Shown here: in pieces, positions 25,309 through 34,022 of the stretch
Position numbering within the stretch: the stretch's first letter is position 1
Layout: the number at the start of each line of letters is the position of its first letter
Assembly: GCF_024623785.1 (NCBI RefSeq)
Contig: NZ_JANKBZ010000017.1
Span: 124,001 to 188,000, forward strand
Length of the DNA stretch: 64,000 bases
From: Archangium lipolyticum
Lineage (GTDB): Bacteria; Myxococcota; Myxococcia; Myxococcales; Myxococcaceae
Reading direction: 5' to 3'
Position numbers and translations under genes: made by a program
The notes under the pieces: generated by a model
Told to the model about the DNA's origin: nothing
What the model saw: only the letters and a program-made list of their open reading frames with translations
Databases searched by the model: none

Positions 25309-26682
25309 TCATTCCATCCGGGCACGGCTCTCGAACCGCGTGTACTCCGCGAGGAAGATCAGATCGATCTCTCCGATGGGGCCGTTACGTTGTTTGGCCA
25401 CGATGAGCTGCACCGGGATCGCCGAGCTCGTTCGCTGCTCTCCTCCGCCTCCCTCCGCGTCCGTTTGGTCCTCTCGGTGGATGAACATCACCACGTCCGC
25501 GTCCTGCTCGATCGAGCCCGACTCGCGCAGGTCCGAGAGCATCGGCTTGCCTCCCTTGCGCTCCTCCACCTTACGGCTCAGCTGCGAGAGCGCGATGATC
25601 GGCACCTCCAGCTCTTTCGCCAGCTGCTTGAGCGCGCGCGAGATCTCCGCCACCTCCAGCTGGCGGCTCTCCACCCGGCCCTTCTGATGCATCAGCTGGA
25701 GGTAGTCGATGATGATCAGCGACAGCCGTGGATCCCTCTGCTTGAGCCGCCGTGCCTTGGCGCGCAGATCGAACGGGGACAGGCCACCCGAATCGTCGAT
25801 GTAGATGGGCGCGTTGTAGAGCTTGCCCGCCATCTCCTGGAACTTCTCCTCGTCATGCGGGGTGAGCCGCCCGCCGCGCAGCTTCTTCATGTCCACGCGC
25901 GCGCACGAGGCCAGCAGACGCATCAGCAGCTGGTCCGAGGGCATTTCCAGGCTGAAGATGGCCACCGCCTTGGCGTCCTCCGCCAGCGCCGCGTGCGTCG
26001 CCATGTTCATCGCGAAGGACGTCTTCCCGCACCCGGGACGCGCCGCGAGGATGATGAGCTCGCCCGCGTGCAGCCCCGTGAGCTGGTTGTCCAGGTCCAC
26101 GTAGCCCGTGGACAGGCCCGTGATTCCCGTGGACGCGGCCTTCATCTTGTCCAGGAGGTCCAGCGTGTGCTCCATCAGGTCGCTGACGGGCCGCAGGTCT
26201 CCCTCTCGCTTCTTCTCCGCCAGGAGGAAGACCTTGCGCTCCGCCTCGTCCAGCAGCACCTCCAGCTCGCCCGTCTCCTGGCTGGCGAGATCCTGGATCT
26301 CCCGCCCCACTCCCGCCAGGCGCCGCCGGATCGCCTGGTCCTTCACGATCTTCGCGTACTGGATGACGTTGCCCGGGACCGGTACCACCTGATCCAGGCT
26401 CATCAGGTACGCCGGGCCTCCCACCGCCGCCAGCTGCCCCAGTACCTTCAGCTCCTCGGCCAGCGTCAGGTGATCCACCTGCCGCGACGAGCCGTCCAGC
26501 TTGATCATCGCCGCGAAGATCTGCGCGTGTGCCGGACTGGCGAAGTCGTCCGTGCTCACCACCTCCGCCACGCTGGCGATGATCGTGTTGTCCGCGAGCA
26601 CGGCGCCCAGCACCGCGCGCTCGGCGGCGAGATCCTCGTGGGACCGCCGCCCTCCTGTCCGAATGTCGAGGATGTTGTCCAT
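25309..26682 (-). CDS. dnaB: Replicative DNA helicase DnaB
   Basis: This is a 457-residue hexameric helicase that unwinds DNA at the replication fork and loads primase. The N-terminal domain (residues ~15-120) begins HEDLAAERAVLGAVLADNT. The RecA-like domain has the DnaB motif GLSTGYVDLDNQLTGLHAGE, Walker A AARPGCGKTSFAMN (~211), Walker B LIIIDYLQLM (~321), ALSQLSRKVEER, and the arginine-finger region LSDLRESGSIEQDADVVMFI. Length is normal and no intein is present. The start is ATG 26682. It follows the rpsF-rpsR-rplI block, as in many bacteria, but a terminator and a 35-bp repeat intervene, so it likely has its own promoter. Confidence 0.97.
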   Translation of the reverse strand: MDNILDIRTGGRRSHEDLAAERAVLGAVLADNTIIASVAEVVSTDDFASPAHAQIFAAMIKLDGSSRQVDHLTLAEELKVLGQLAAVGGPAYLMSLDQVVPVPGNVIQYAKIVKDQAIRRRLAGVGREIQDLASQETGELEVLLDEAERKVFLLAEKKREGDLRPVSDLMEHTLDLLDKMKAASTGITGLSTGYVDLDNQLTGLHAGELIILAARPGCGKTSFAMNMATHAALAEDAKAVAIFSLEMPSDQLLMRLLASCARVDMKKLRGGRLTPHDEEKFQEMAGKLYNAPIYIDDSGGLSPFDLRAKARRLKQRDPRLSLIIIDYLQLMHQKGRVESRQLEVAEISRALKQLAKELEVPIIALSQLSRKVEERKGGKPMLSDLRESGSIEQDADVVMFIHREDQTDAEGGGGEQRTSSAIPVQLIVAKQRNGPIGEIDLIFLAEYTRFESRARME

Positions 26683-26697
26683 GGATGTCCCGCCAGT

Positions 26698-26711
26698 CTA
26701 CAGGCCTGTAG
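26698..26711. promoter_or_regulatory. 14-bp palindrome just upstream of dnaB
   Basis: CTACAGGCCTGTAG is a perfect palindrome ending 15 bp before the dnaB start codon, close to where the leader or promoter must lie. It could be an operator or part of a 5' leader structure. No known consensus is matched. Confidence 0.35.
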
Positions 26712-26774
26712 CACAGGCTGGCAGCTGCGTCTGACACACACAGGCCCGCGGCTGGCTCCCTCCCGCAAATGCAA

Positions 26775-26802
26775 GGGCCGCCCGGGGTTTCCCGGACGGC
26801 CC
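26775..26802 (-). terminator. Terminator after rplI
   Basis: GGGCCGCCCGG and CCGGACGGCCC flank a GTTTC loop, forming a strong GC hairpin downstream of the rplI stop and before dnaB. It probably ends the ribosomal operon. No long U-tract is present, as is common in this genome. Confidence 0.6.
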
Positions 26803-26827
26803 TCGTGCTTCACGGTCAGGTGACGGA

Positions 26828-26862
26828 TACCCTCACCCCGACCCTCTCCCAGGGGGAGAGGG
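26828..26862. repeat. 35-bp intergenic palindromic repeat, copy 3
   Basis: Third copy of the element at 18811-18845 and 25257-25291, with A to G at the hairpin tip. It lies 10 bp after the rplI stop, between that stop and the terminator hairpin. Confidence 0.7.
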
Positions 26863-26872
26863 AGTGGGGGGC

Positions 26873-27319
26873 TCAGGCCTCCGGCGCGACCTCGACCTTG
26901 ATCTTCGCCACCACGTCGCGGTGCAGCCGCAGCTCCACCTCGTACTGTCCCGTGGCCTTGATCGGCTCGGGCAGGTGGATGTGACGGCGATCCACCGTCT
27001 GGCCCTGCGCCGCCAGCGCCTCGGCGATGTCCAGCGCCGTGACGGAGCCGTACAGCTTGTCCTGCTCACCCACCTTGCGGCGGATGGTGGCCTTCACCGC
27101 GCCGATCTTCTTGGCCTGCTCCTCGGCCGCGCCCTTCAGCTTGGCGTTGCGCGCCGAGATGACCGCGCGCTCGTGCTCGAGCTGACGCACGTTCTGCTCG
27201 GTGGCCAGCACCGCCAGCTTGCGCGGCAGCAGGTAGTTGCGGCCGAAGCCGTCCTTCACCGTCACGAGCTCACCGGACTTGCCCAGGTTCGCGACGTCCT
27301 CACGAAGAATGACCTTCAT
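26873..27319 (-). CDS. rplI: 50S ribosomal protein L9
   Basis: This 148-residue protein has the L9 signature near the start: [20 protein letters not shown] then [15 protein letters not shown] helical linker is followed by the C-terminal rRNA-binding domain ([20 protein letters not shown] and [20 protein letters not shown]). Length and order are normal. It binds 23S rRNA at the base of the L1 stalk. It is last gene of the rpsF-rpsR-rplI group, 33 bp after rpsR. Confidence 0.97.
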   Translation of the reverse strand: MKVILREDVANLGKSGELVTVKDGFGRNYLLPRKLAVLATEQNVRQLEHERAVISARNAKLKGAAEEQAKKIGAVKATIRRKVGEQDKLYGSVTALDIAEALAAQGQTVDRRHIHLPEPIKATGQYEVELRLHRDVVAKIKVEVAPEA

Positions 27320-27352
27320 GTTGATGTCTCCGTTGGTACGTGGGGCGGCCGG

Positions 27353-27694
27353 TCAGCCGACCATCGCGTTGTAGGGAAGCATCGCCAGACCGCGGGCGCG
27401 CTTGATGGCCGTGGCGATCTCGCGCTGGTGCTTGGCGCAGTTGCCCGAGATGCGGCGGGGGATGATCTTGCCGCGCTCGGTCACGAAGTACTTCAGGGTC
27501 GACTGATCCTTGAAGTCCACCTTCGCGTTCTTCTCCGCGCAGAAGCGGCAGACCTTCTTGCGGCCGAAGCCACGTCCACCACGCTTCTCGTCATCACCAC
27601 CGGCGCCACCACGGCCGCCGCCGTCCCTGTCGCCCCTGTCCCTGTCCCTGTCCCTGTCGCCGCCGCGGGGAGCGTTCCTGTCATTACCGATCAT
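27353..27694 (-). CDS. rpsR: 30S ribosomal protein S18 with charged N-terminal extension
   Basis: The last ~70 of 113 residues are typical S18: [40 protein letters not shown] and a final [14 protein letters not shown]. The first ~43 residues are an unusual low-complexity extension of alternating Asp-Arg followed by Gly-rich sequence ([19 protein letters not shown]), encoded by a GGGACAGGGAC-type repeat that reads CCTGTCC on the plus strand (27625-27660). S18 binds S6 on the 30S platform, and rpsF precedes it by 50 bp. Cys residues of a possible zinc-binding form (CRFC and NCAKH) are present. Confidence 0.95.
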   Translation of the reverse strand: MIGNDRNAPRGGDRDRDRDRGDRDGGGRGGAGGDDEKRGGRGFGRKKVCRFCAEKNAKVDFKDQSTLKYFVTERGKIIPRRISGNCAKHQREIATAIKRARGLAMLPYNAMVG

Positions 27695-27744
27695 GAGTGT
27701 TCTCTCTTCTCTGGAATGGGTCCGTAGAAGACACCCGGGAAGGC

Positions 27745-28206
27745 TCAGGCCTCCTCGGTGGCCTCCTCATCAGCCGACTCGGGCAGGTCCTCGGCCACCA
27801 CGCGCTCGACGGGCGCGGCACCAGGACGCGTCTCCTCGACGTCACCCGCCAGCTTCAGGTCCTCGAGCACCGGACGGGTCTCGGGATCCACCTCGTCCGC
27901 CAGCTTCACGGACAGGAAGCGCGTCACCTCGTCGAAGTTGCGGAGGTTGCGCTCCACCTCGGCCACCAGCCGGGTGTGGCCCAGGTAGCTGGCGTGCACG
28001 TAGATGGCGCGCGGCTGCTTGGCGATGGGGTACAGCGTCTTCTTCTTGCCCCACACCGTGAAGCGGAGGACCTTGCCACCCTCACGGCCCACGATGCCGC
28101 GAACGCGCTCCTTGAGCTTGTCCACGTTGTCGTCGGTGAGGTCCGGCTTGACCAGGAAGATGGTCTCGTACTCACGAAGCCGCTTGGCGGCCTGCGTCTC
28201 AGCCAT
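27745..28206 (-). CDS. rpsF: 30S ribosomal protein S6
   Basis: The start is ATG 28206, preceded by GGGGAGAG. The 153-residue product opens [20 protein letters not shown] and has the S6 strand [20 protein letters not shown] and [11 protein letters not shown], then [15 protein letters not shown]. An acidic tail of ~45 residues (ending [11 protein letters not shown]) resembles the variable Glu-rich S6 tails that RimK-type ligases extend in other bacteria. It pairs with S18 in the 30S platform. It is first gene of the rpsF-rpsR-rplI group. Confidence 0.96.
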   Translation of the reverse strand: MAETQAAKRLREYETIFLVKPDLTDDNVDKLKERVRGIVGREGGKVLRFTVWGKKKTLYPIAKQPRAIYVHASYLGHTRLVAEVERNLRNFDEVTRFLSVKLADEVDPETRPVLEDLKLAGDVEETRPGAAPVERVVAEDLPESADEEATEEA

Positions 28207-28435
28207 GTTTCTCTCCCCTTGGGGTTGAGTGCCCCCCGGTTGCCCGGAGAGCGGGGAAACGGTTCGGACGGTCCAAGGGGGATCGTCCGCCGGGAACGGG
28301 AAAACCGCGCGCCCGTCGCCCTCGCGCTTCGTCCCGGATGCACGCACCCGGGATGATGGAAAAGAACATCTCCGCCCCCCTCGTGACTTCCCGGAGGGCG
28401 GGGAAGGGGCCTTCTACGGGGGGCCAGACCCCGAG

Positions 28436-29014
28436 TCAAGGCGCCCGCTTGTTGTACCGGTTCATCGCCGTCGCCAGGCCGTCACGCACCCAGGTGTCGG
28501 CCGCGTCCGCCGCCTGGGCGATCAAATCGTCCAGCTGCCGGCGCTCGCCGTCATCGAAGTTGGACAGCACGTACCCGGCCACCCGGTCCTTGGCGTTGGG
28601 GCCCTGCGGCTTGCCGATGCCGAAGCGCAGCCGGATGAAGCCGTCCGCTCCCAGGCTGGACACGCTGCTCTTCAGCCCGTTGTGGCCTCCGCTGCCCCCG
28701 CCCGCCTTCAACTGCAGCCGCCCGAAGGGCAGATCCAACTCGTCGTGGATGACGAGGATGTCCTCCACCGCCACCTTGTAGAAGCGCGCCGCCTCGGCCA
28801 GCGAGCGGCCGGACAGGTTCATGTAGGTCTGCGGCTCGAGGAAGAGGACCTTCTCGCCCCCCAGGGTGCCCTGGCCCACCCGGGCCTGGAACTTCTCCTG
28901 GTTGAGCTCGGCGCGGGCGCGCGACAGCAGCGCCTCCACCACCATGAATCCGATGTTGTGCCGGTGCCGCTCGTACTCGCGCCCGGGATTGCCCAGTCCA
29001 CAAATGAGCTTCAT
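28436..29014 (-). CDS. pth: Peptidyl-tRNA hydrolase
   Basis: This 192-residue enzyme releases tRNA from stalled peptidyl-tRNA. The active-site region is [20 protein letters not shown], with the conserved Asn and the catalytic His in HNIGF (~20). Also present are TYMNLSGRS, the catalytic Asp segment [19 protein letters not shown], and [14 protein letters not shown]. Length is normal. It lies between rplY (upstream) and rpsF, a classical bacterial order. A hairpin separates it from rplY. Confidence 0.96.
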   Translation of the reverse strand: MKLICGLGNPGREYERHRHNIGFMVVEALLSRARAELNQEKFQARVGQGTLGGEKVLFLEPQTYMNLSGRSLAEAARFYKVAVEDILVIHDELDLPFGRLQLKAGGGSGGHNGLKSSVSSLGADGFIRLRFGIGKPQGPNAKDRVAGYVLSNFDDGERRQLDDLIAQAADAADTWVRDGLATAMNRYNKRAP

Positions 29015-29039
29015 GGCGACGCTCCTCTAGAAAAGGGAC

Positions 29040-29068
29040 GGGGCTGGCCCTTTTTCCGGACCAGCCCC
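29040..29068 (-). terminator. Hairpin between rplY and pth
   Basis: GGGGCTGG (29040-29047) pairs with CCAGCCCC (29061-29068), with the loop containing five T on the plus strand. It sits 24 bp after the rplY stop. It may terminate or attenuate transcription into pth, or act as a processing site. Confidence 0.5.
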
Positions 29069-29091
29069 GCGCGTACGGCAGGAGGACGCGA

Positions 29092-29787
29092 TTACTTCTT
29101 CGCGCCCGCCGCCGGCTTGGCCGCGGCGCCCGCCGCCGGCTTGGCCGCCGCACCCGCCGCCGGCTTGGCCGCAGCGGCCGCCGGAGCAGCAGCAGCCGCC
29201 GCCGCCGGAGCCGCCTCGACCGCGCCCTCGGGCGCGCTGATGACGGCCAGCGTGTAGTTCACGTTCGTCTTCACCGTGATGCCCTCGGGCAGCTTCACAT
29301 CGTTGATGTGGAGCGCCTGGGCGATCTTCAGCGGCGTCACGTCCACCTCGATCTTCTCGGGGATGGAGCGCGGCTTGGCCCAGACCTCGATCTCACGGCG
29401 GATCTGCGTGAGCAGACCACCCTCGGCCACGCCCTCGGCCTTGCCGGTGAGCACCACGGGCACGTTCACCTTCACCTGCTCGTCCTCGCGGACGGCGATG
29501 AAGTCCACGTGGAGGATCTCACGCGTGACCGGATCCTGCTGGTAGTCCTTGAAGAGGACCTGCTGCTCGGCACCCACGCCCTTGAGGGTGATGAGGGTGT
29601 TGAACTTGTGCGGGGTGTTGATGGCCTGGCGCACGGACTTCGGGTCGACGGCGACGCTGATCGGCTTCTCCAGGTGCTTGCCGTAGACGACGGCGGGCAC
29701 CAGGCCCTGGGCGCGCAGACGGCGCGCGGCGCCCTTGCCAGCGCCCTCACGGGCCTTCACCTCGAGCGTGCTCTTGTCGATGGACAT
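29092..29787 (-). CDS. rplY: 50S ribosomal protein L25 (Ctc form) with Ala-Pro-Lys tail
   Basis: The start is ATG 29787 (SIDKSTLEVKAREGAGKGAA), giving 231 residues. It has the L25/Ctc two-domain layout: the 5S rRNA-binding domain with LRAQGLVPAVVYGKHLEKPI and LFKDYQQDPVTREILHVDFI, then the TL5 beta domain (VNVPVVLTGKAEGVAEGGLL, IPEKIEVDVTPLKIAQALHI). The last ~45 residues are low-complexity Ala/Pro/Lys with three KPAAGA units, encoded by tandem repeats at 29100-29170. Such tails are common in this family. Ctc is a general-stress ribosomal protein in Bacillus; here it follows prs. Confidence 0.95.
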   Translation of the reverse strand: MSIDKSTLEVKAREGAGKGAARRLRAQGLVPAVVYGKHLEKPISVAVDPKSVRQAINTPHKFNTLITLKGVGAEQQVLFKDYQQDPVTREILHVDFIAVREDEQVKVNVPVVLTGKAEGVAEGGLLTQIRREIEVWAKPRSIPEKIEVDVTPLKIAQALHINDVKLPEGITVKTNVNYTLAVISAPEGAVEAAPAAAAAAAPAAAAAKPAAGAAAKPAAGAAAKPAAGAKK

Positions 29788-29974
29788 GGATCTTCCTCGG
29801 TGGGGACTGCGATGTGACCCCGCCGGAGCCCCGGCGCCTCTGGCATCCCGCCCCCGTGGCGGGCCCCGAGACGGCGCCTTCTGGAAGAAGAGGGCCGGCG
29901 TGGTGGTGGGTGCGACATGCCAGCGCGAGCGGACAGAGTCAAGCCGCCCGGCGGACAGGGGAGCGCTTCTGCGC

Positions 29975-30928
29975 CTAGACGAAGAGGGAGCTGAGCGAGT
30001 CGGCGCGGTGGATGCGGGCGATGGCCTCACCGAAGAGGCGCTCGGTGGTGAGCACGCGCATCTTGCCGCTGGCCTGGGCGGCGGGCGACAGGGGCACCGT
30101 GTCCGTGAAGACGACCTCTTCCAGGGTGGAGTCCTGGATGCGCTGGATGGCGGGCCCGGAGAGGATGGGGTGGACGGCGTAGGCCATCACCCGGCGCGCG
30201 CCCCGGTCCTTCAGGGCGGCGGCCGCCTGGGTGAGCGTGCCCGCGGTGTCCACCATGTCGTCCACCAGCACCGCGTCCTTGCCGTTCACATCGCCGATGA
30301 GGTTCATCACCTCGGAGGCGTTGGGACGCGGCCGGCGCTTGTCGATGATGGCCAGGCCGCAGTTGAGCCGCTTGGAGTAGGCGCGCGCGCGCTCCACGCC
30401 GCCCGCGTCCGGCGAGACGATGACCAGGTCCTGCGAGTCGGGGAACTTCTTGCGCAGGTCGTCCAGGAAGACCGGCGAGGCGTAGAGGTGATCCGAGGGG
30501 ATGTTGAAGAAGCCCTGGATCTGCCCGGCGTGCATGTCCATGGACACCACGCGCGTGGCGCCGGCCACCTCCAGCAGATCCGCGATCAGCTTGGCGGTGA
30601 TGGGCGTGCGCGGGGCCACCTTCCGGTCCTGCCGGGCATACCCGTAGTAGGGGATGACGGCGTTGATGGAGCCGGCGCTCGCGCGCTTGAGCGCGTCGCA
30701 CATGATGAGCAGCTCCATCAGGTGGTCATTGGCCGGCGGGCACGTGGACTGGACGATGAAGATGTCCAGGCCGCGGACGTTCTCACCGACCTCCACGTGG
30801 ATTTCCCCGTCGGAGAAGCGGCCTACCGTCGCCTTCCCCAAGGGGCGCTTGAGGTAGTCGCAGATGCGGTGGGCCAGACCCGGGTTGGAGCTCCCGGTGA
30901 ACACCTTGAAGTCGCGCGGCTGCTGCAT
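29975..30928 (-). CDS. prs: Ribose-phosphate pyrophosphokinase
   Basis: This 317-residue enzyme makes PRPP from ribose-5-phosphate and ATP. Conserved parts include [38 protein letters not shown], the ATP loop [40 protein letters not shown] and the PRPP-binding [13 protein letters not shown]. The start ATG 30928 opens [13 protein letters not shown]. Length is normal for class I PRS. It sits between spoVG (66 bp upstream) and rplY (187 bp downstream). Confidence 0.97.
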   Translation of the reverse strand: MQQPRDFKVFTGSSNPGLAHRICDYLKRPLGKATVGRFSDGEIHVEVGENVRGLDIFIVQSTCPPANDHLMELLIMCDALKRASAGSINAVIPYYGYARQDRKVAPRTPITAKLIADLLEVAGATRVVSMDMHAGQIQGFFNIPSDHLYASPVFLDDLRKKFPDSQDLVIVSPDAGGVERARAYSKRLNCGLAIIDKRRPRPNASEVMNLIGDVNGKDAVLVDDMVDTAGTLTQAAAALKDRGARRVMAYAVHPILSGPAIQRIQDSTLEEVVFTDTVPLSPAAQASGKMRVLTTERLFGEAIARIHRADSLSSLFV

Positions 30929-30994
30929 GGGCGCGCTACTAGCGCGCCCCGTGCCGGAAGGGAAGAGGCTTGAGCGCCGCCGCTCGGGCCGTGC

Positions 30995-31294
30995 TCAGTC
31001 GTGCTCAGCCACCTGGAAGACGGTCGCTCCCCCGGCGGCTGTCTGCAGGTGCCGCTCGTACTCCATGAGGATGGTCCGCTCCATCTGGTTGCGCGTGTCC
31101 GCGTTGAGCGGATGGGCGATGTCCTTGTACGTCCCGTCCTTCCGCCGTTTGGCCGGCATGGCGATGAAGAGGCCGGAAGCTCCGTGAATGACCTTCAAAT
31201 CCCGGATCACGAAGCAGTGGTCCAGGGTGATGGTCACGTACGCCTTCAGCTTATCCTCTTCAACCGGGTACACCTTGACGTCGGTGATGTTCAT
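30995..31294 (-). CDS. spoVG: SpoVG-family regulator
   Basis: This 99-residue protein carries the SpoVG signature: NITDVKVYPVEEDKLKAYVT, CFVIRDLKVIHGASGLFIAM and PAKRRKDGTYKDIAHPLNAD. SpoVG proteins are site-specific nucleic-acid-binding regulators, implicated in asymmetric septation in Bacillus and in gene control elsewhere. The role in this lineage is not shown by the sequence. It is first of the spoVG-prs-rplY-pth run on this strand. Confidence 0.95.
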   Translation of the reverse strand: MNITDVKVYPVEEDKLKAYVTITLDHCFVIRDLKVIHGASGLFIAMPAKRRKDGTYKDIAHPLNADTRNQMERTILMEYERHLQTAAGGATVFQVAEHD

Positions 31295-31384
31295 GGTCCC
31301 CCCAAGACCCTTGAGGTACGAGCTGGGGGGCGAGACTGGGACAGACCGACCCGGAAAATCAAGCCTGTCGGGGCTTCTCGTGTC

Positions 31385-31744
31385 TCAACCGATGCCTCGC
31401 TGACAGACATGGGCCAGGAAGGCGAGGTGGTACACGTCGATGACGCAGTAGAGCGCCGCGCCCGCCTGGATGGCCCGCTGGCTGATTCTCAGCGAACGGT
31501 GCAGGCACAGCAGCGTCAGCCCCAGGCTGACGATCGTCACCTTGACGGTCATGAAGGCCAGGGGCGAGTGCTCGTAGGCCACCCGCATCAGCGGATTGAG
31601 CTCCTCGGCCACATCCAGCTGTAAAAAGGTGAGGGTGAAGAGCCCATCCAGCAGGTTGAGCACCAGCAGCAGCACCGCCGCCGGAGTGATGTGGAAGGAA
31701 GCTCCCTCGATCCCCGCCCCGTGAGTCGCCTGCGTCGCCGCCAC
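31385..31744 (-). CDS. DUF5658-like small membrane protein
   Basis: This 119-residue protein starts at GTG 31744, with GGGGAGG seven bases before it. Three or four hydrophobic segments are visible: ITPAAVLLLVLNLLDGLFTL (~20-40), AFMTVKVTIVSLGLTLLCLH (~63-85) and AGAALYCVIDVYHLAFLAHV (~93-113). The NLLDGLFTL-x-ELNPLM layout fits the DUF5658 family, whose function is unknown. It stands alone, divergent from tdk, and shares a 136-bp upstream region with it. Confidence 0.65.
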   Translation of the reverse strand: MAATQATHGAGIEGASFHITPAAVLLLVLNLLDGLFTLTFLQLDVAEELNPLMRVAYEHSPLAFMTVKVTIVSLGLTLLCLHRSLRISQRAIQAGAALYCVIDVYHLAFLAHVCQRGIG

Positions 31745-31880
31745 CCGGACCTCCCCGTTGGTATCCGGGGCAGGGGCTCTTCAAGATGCTTGCCAGCGCT
31801 GGAATGGAACGGCCGTTCCCCGCGCGGGCCGGGCGGGGGATGGGGTGGGGATTTTGGAAAGTTGACGTGCCAGGGGGGGC

Positions 31881-32528
31881 ATGTCAGAGGAAACCCGCGC
31901 TCCCGCACAGCCCCCGACGAGCCTTCGCGTGCAACAATTCCCCAAAGACATCGGGTGGATAGAGGTCATCTGCGGCTCGATGTTCTCCGGCAAGACCGAG
32001 GAGCTCATCCGGCGCATCAAGCGTGCGGTTTACGGCAAGCAGGACGTCCAGGTCTTCAAGCCGAAATTGGACAACCGCTACGACGAGACGCAGGTGGTGA
32101 GCCACTCACAGTTGAAATTGACGTCCATACCGATTGAACGGGCTGAAGAAATTTTCCTTCACCTGGAGCCCCAGACCCAGGTGGTGGGCATCGACGAGGT
32201 GCAGTTCTTCGGCGCCGAGGTGGTGGCGGTCTGTGATGCACTGGCCAACAAGGGCCTGCGCGTCATCGCCGCGGGGCTGGACCAGGACTACCAGGGCCGT
32301 CCCTTCGAGCCGATGCCCCAGCTGCTGGCGATCGCCGAGTACGTGACGAAGCAACTGGCCATCTGCGTGGTGTGTGGCAATCCGGCCAACCGCTCGCAGC
32401 GCCTGGTGGACCGGGGCGAGCGCGTGGTGGTGGGCGCCGCCGGAGCCTACGAGGCGCGCTGCCGCAAGTGCCACCAGCCGGAGCCCGCCGAGGCCACTCC
32501 GCCCCCCCAGACGATGAAGCTGTTCTGA
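31881..32528 (+). CDS. tdk: Thymidine kinase (type II)
   Basis: This 215-residue enzyme phosphorylates thymidine for salvage. It shows the P-loop VICGSMFSGKTEELI (~28-42), the Mg-binding VVGIDEVQFF, the lasso/thymidine loop RVIAAGLDQDYQGRPFEPM, and a zinc site with CVVCGNPA and CRKC. An N-terminal ~25-residue extension precedes the core. It heads an operon with an uracil phosphoribosyltransferase homologue (18-bp gap) and hpt, forming a nucleobase/nucleoside salvage unit. Confidence 0.96.
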   Translation: MSEETRAPAQPPTSLRVQQFPKDIGWIEVICGSMFSGKTEELIRRIKRAVYGKQDVQVFKPKLDNRYDETQVVSHSQLKLTSIPIERAEEIFLHLEPQTQVVGIDEVQFFGAEVVAVCDALANKGLRVIAAGLDQDYQGRPFEPMPQLLAIAEYVTKQLAICVVCGNPANRSQRLVDRGERVVVGAAGAYEARCRKCHQPEPAEATPPPQTMKLF

Positions 32529-32546
32529 GACCGAGGAGTCCGGACC

Positions 32547-33362
32547 ATGCGTGACACCCTCTACGCCAACGTCCCCTTCCAGTTGAGCGAGATGCCCCAC
32601 CGGTACGGACCCAACGTCCACCTGGTGGGCAACCCGTTCCTGCTCTCGCAGCTGGCGAAGCTGTGCTCCAAGGCCACCCTGCAGCCGGAGATCAACCGGC
32701 TGGTGGCGCTGCTCTACACGGACCTGGTGAAGACGGTCATCAACGCGGAGTTCCCGCGCAAGATGGTGGCCCTGCCCACCCGGATGATCGACCACACGCC
32801 CCAGGGCATCTACCAGGGCGAGGTCATCGATCCGGCCGTGCGCGCGGTGACGGTGAACATCGCCCGCGCCGGCACGCTGCCCTCCCAGGTGACGTACGAC
32901 CTGCTCAACACCACGGTGGACCCGGTGCTGGTGCGGCAGGACCACATCATCATGAGCCGGATGATCGACGCCAAGGAGACGGTGGTGGGGTCGAACATCG
33001 GCGGGGCCAAGATTGGCGGGGACATCGACGACGCCATCGTCCTGTTCCCCGACCCCATGGGCGCCACCGGCGGCAGCCTCTGCACCGCCGTGTCCATGTA
33101 CAAGGAGAAGGTGCCCGGCACGCCCCGGCGCATCCTCAGCCTCAACCTGATCGTCACCCCCGAGTTCCTGCGGAGGATTTCCCGCGAGCACCCGGATGTG
33201 GTGGTGTACGCGCTGCGTCTGGACCGCGGGCTCTCTCCACCGGAGGTGTTCGGCACCATCCCCGGCGAGCTGTGGGAGAAGGAGCGCGGGCTGGATGACC
33301 GGCAGTACATCGTCCCCGGCGGCGGCGGCTTCGGGGAGATCATGAACAACGCGTACGTGTAG
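32547..33362 (+). CDS. Uracil phosphoribosyltransferase-like protein
   Basis: This 271-residue protein belongs to the UPRTase fold. It has an ARAGTLPS segment, the PRPP loop region FPDPMGATGGSLCTAVSMYK, LNLIVTPEFLRRISREHPDV, and the uracil-binding C-terminus DDRQYIVPGGGGFGEIMNN. It is about 60 residues longer than standard Upp and its sequence departs from it in the loops, so a related nucleobase substrate is possible. AGGAG precedes ATG 32547. It sits between tdk and hpt, 10 bp from the latter. Confidence 0.8.
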   Translation: MRDTLYANVPFQLSEMPHRYGPNVHLVGNPFLLSQLAKLCSKATLQPEINRLVALLYTDLVKTVINAEFPRKMVALPTRMIDHTPQGIYQGEVIDPAVRAVTVNIARAGTLPSQVTYDLLNTTVDPVLVRQDHIIMSRMIDAKETVVGSNIGGAKIGGDIDDAIVLFPDPMGATGGSLCTAVSMYKEKVPGTPRRILSLNLIVTPEFLRRISREHPDVVVYALRLDRGLSPPEVFGTIPGELWEKERGLDDRQYIVPGGGGFGEIMNNAYV

Positions 33363-33372
33363 AGGTAGCACC

Positions 33373-33906
33373 GTGGCTTTCTACGAGCAGGACGTCGGCA
33401 TCCACATCGATGAGCAGAAGCTTCAGGCCCGCGTGCGTGAGCTGGGCGCGCAGATCACCCGCGACTACCAGGGCAAGGACCTGACGCTCATCTGCGTGCT
33501 GAAGGGTTCGGCGTACTTCGCCATGGACCTGTCGCGCGCCATCGATCTGCCGCTGACGATCGAGTTCCTCGGGGTGTCCTCGTACCAGGGCGGCACCGAG
33601 ACGACGGGCGAGGTGCGCATCACCACCGACGTGAGCAAGCCCATGGCGGGCAAGCACCTGCTCGTCATCGAGGACATCATCGATACCGGGCTCACCATGA
33701 GCTTCCTGCTGGAGAACCTGCGCGCCCGCCACCCGGCGTCGCTCAAGGTGGCCACGCTGCTGGAGAAGCCGGCGCGCGCCCGCGCCCAGGTGCCCATCGA
33801 CTACAAGGGCTTCGTCATCGATGACGTCTTCGTGGTGGGCTACGGCCTCGACTACGCCGAGCGCTACCGCAACCTTCCCTTCATCGGCGTGATGAAGGGC
33901 AAGTAG
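33373..33906 (+). CDS. hpt: Hypoxanthine phosphoribosyltransferase
   Basis: This 177-residue protein starts at GTG 33373. Family motifs are LTLICVLKGSAYFAMDLSRA, the dinucleotide-flexible-loop region SSYQGGTETTGEVRITTDV, the PRPP-binding LLVIEDIIDTGLTMSFLL, the purine-site lysine in DYKGFVIDDVFVVGYGLDYA, and the final NLPFIGVM. It salvages hypoxanthine and guanine using PRPP, which Prs, encoded in this window, produces. It is last gene of the tdk operon and is followed by a hairpin 11 bp later. Confidence 0.95.
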   Translation: MAFYEQDVGIHIDEQKLQARVRELGAQITRDYQGKDLTLICVLKGSAYFAMDLSRAIDLPLTIEFLGVSSYQGGTETTGEVRITTDVSKPMAGKHLLVIEDIIDTGLTMSFLLENLRARHPASLKVATLLEKPARARAQVPIDYKGFVIDDVFVVGYGLDYAERYRNLPFIGVMKGK

Positions 33907-33917
33907 GCCCGGCTGGT

Positions 33918-33937
33918 CTCCGGCCCGACGGCCGGAG
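33918..33937 (+). terminator. Hairpin after hpt
   Basis: CTCCGGCC and GGCCGGAG form a perfect 8-bp stem around CGAC, 11 bp after the hpt stop. There is no U-tract. It probably ends the salvage operon and separates it from the exporter gene. Confidence 0.6.
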
Positions 33938-34022
33938 CTCCGTGCGTCGCCTTGCGCCGACGCCTGCTCCTCCCCATGGTCTGACCCATGCGACGCGCGA
34001 GGGTCCATCCAGGGGAGGGGCC

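Noticed and set aside
29100-29180. CRISPR-like repeat array
   Set aside because: It is a short low-complexity coding repeat for the Ala-Pro-Lys tail of L25 with no spacers.
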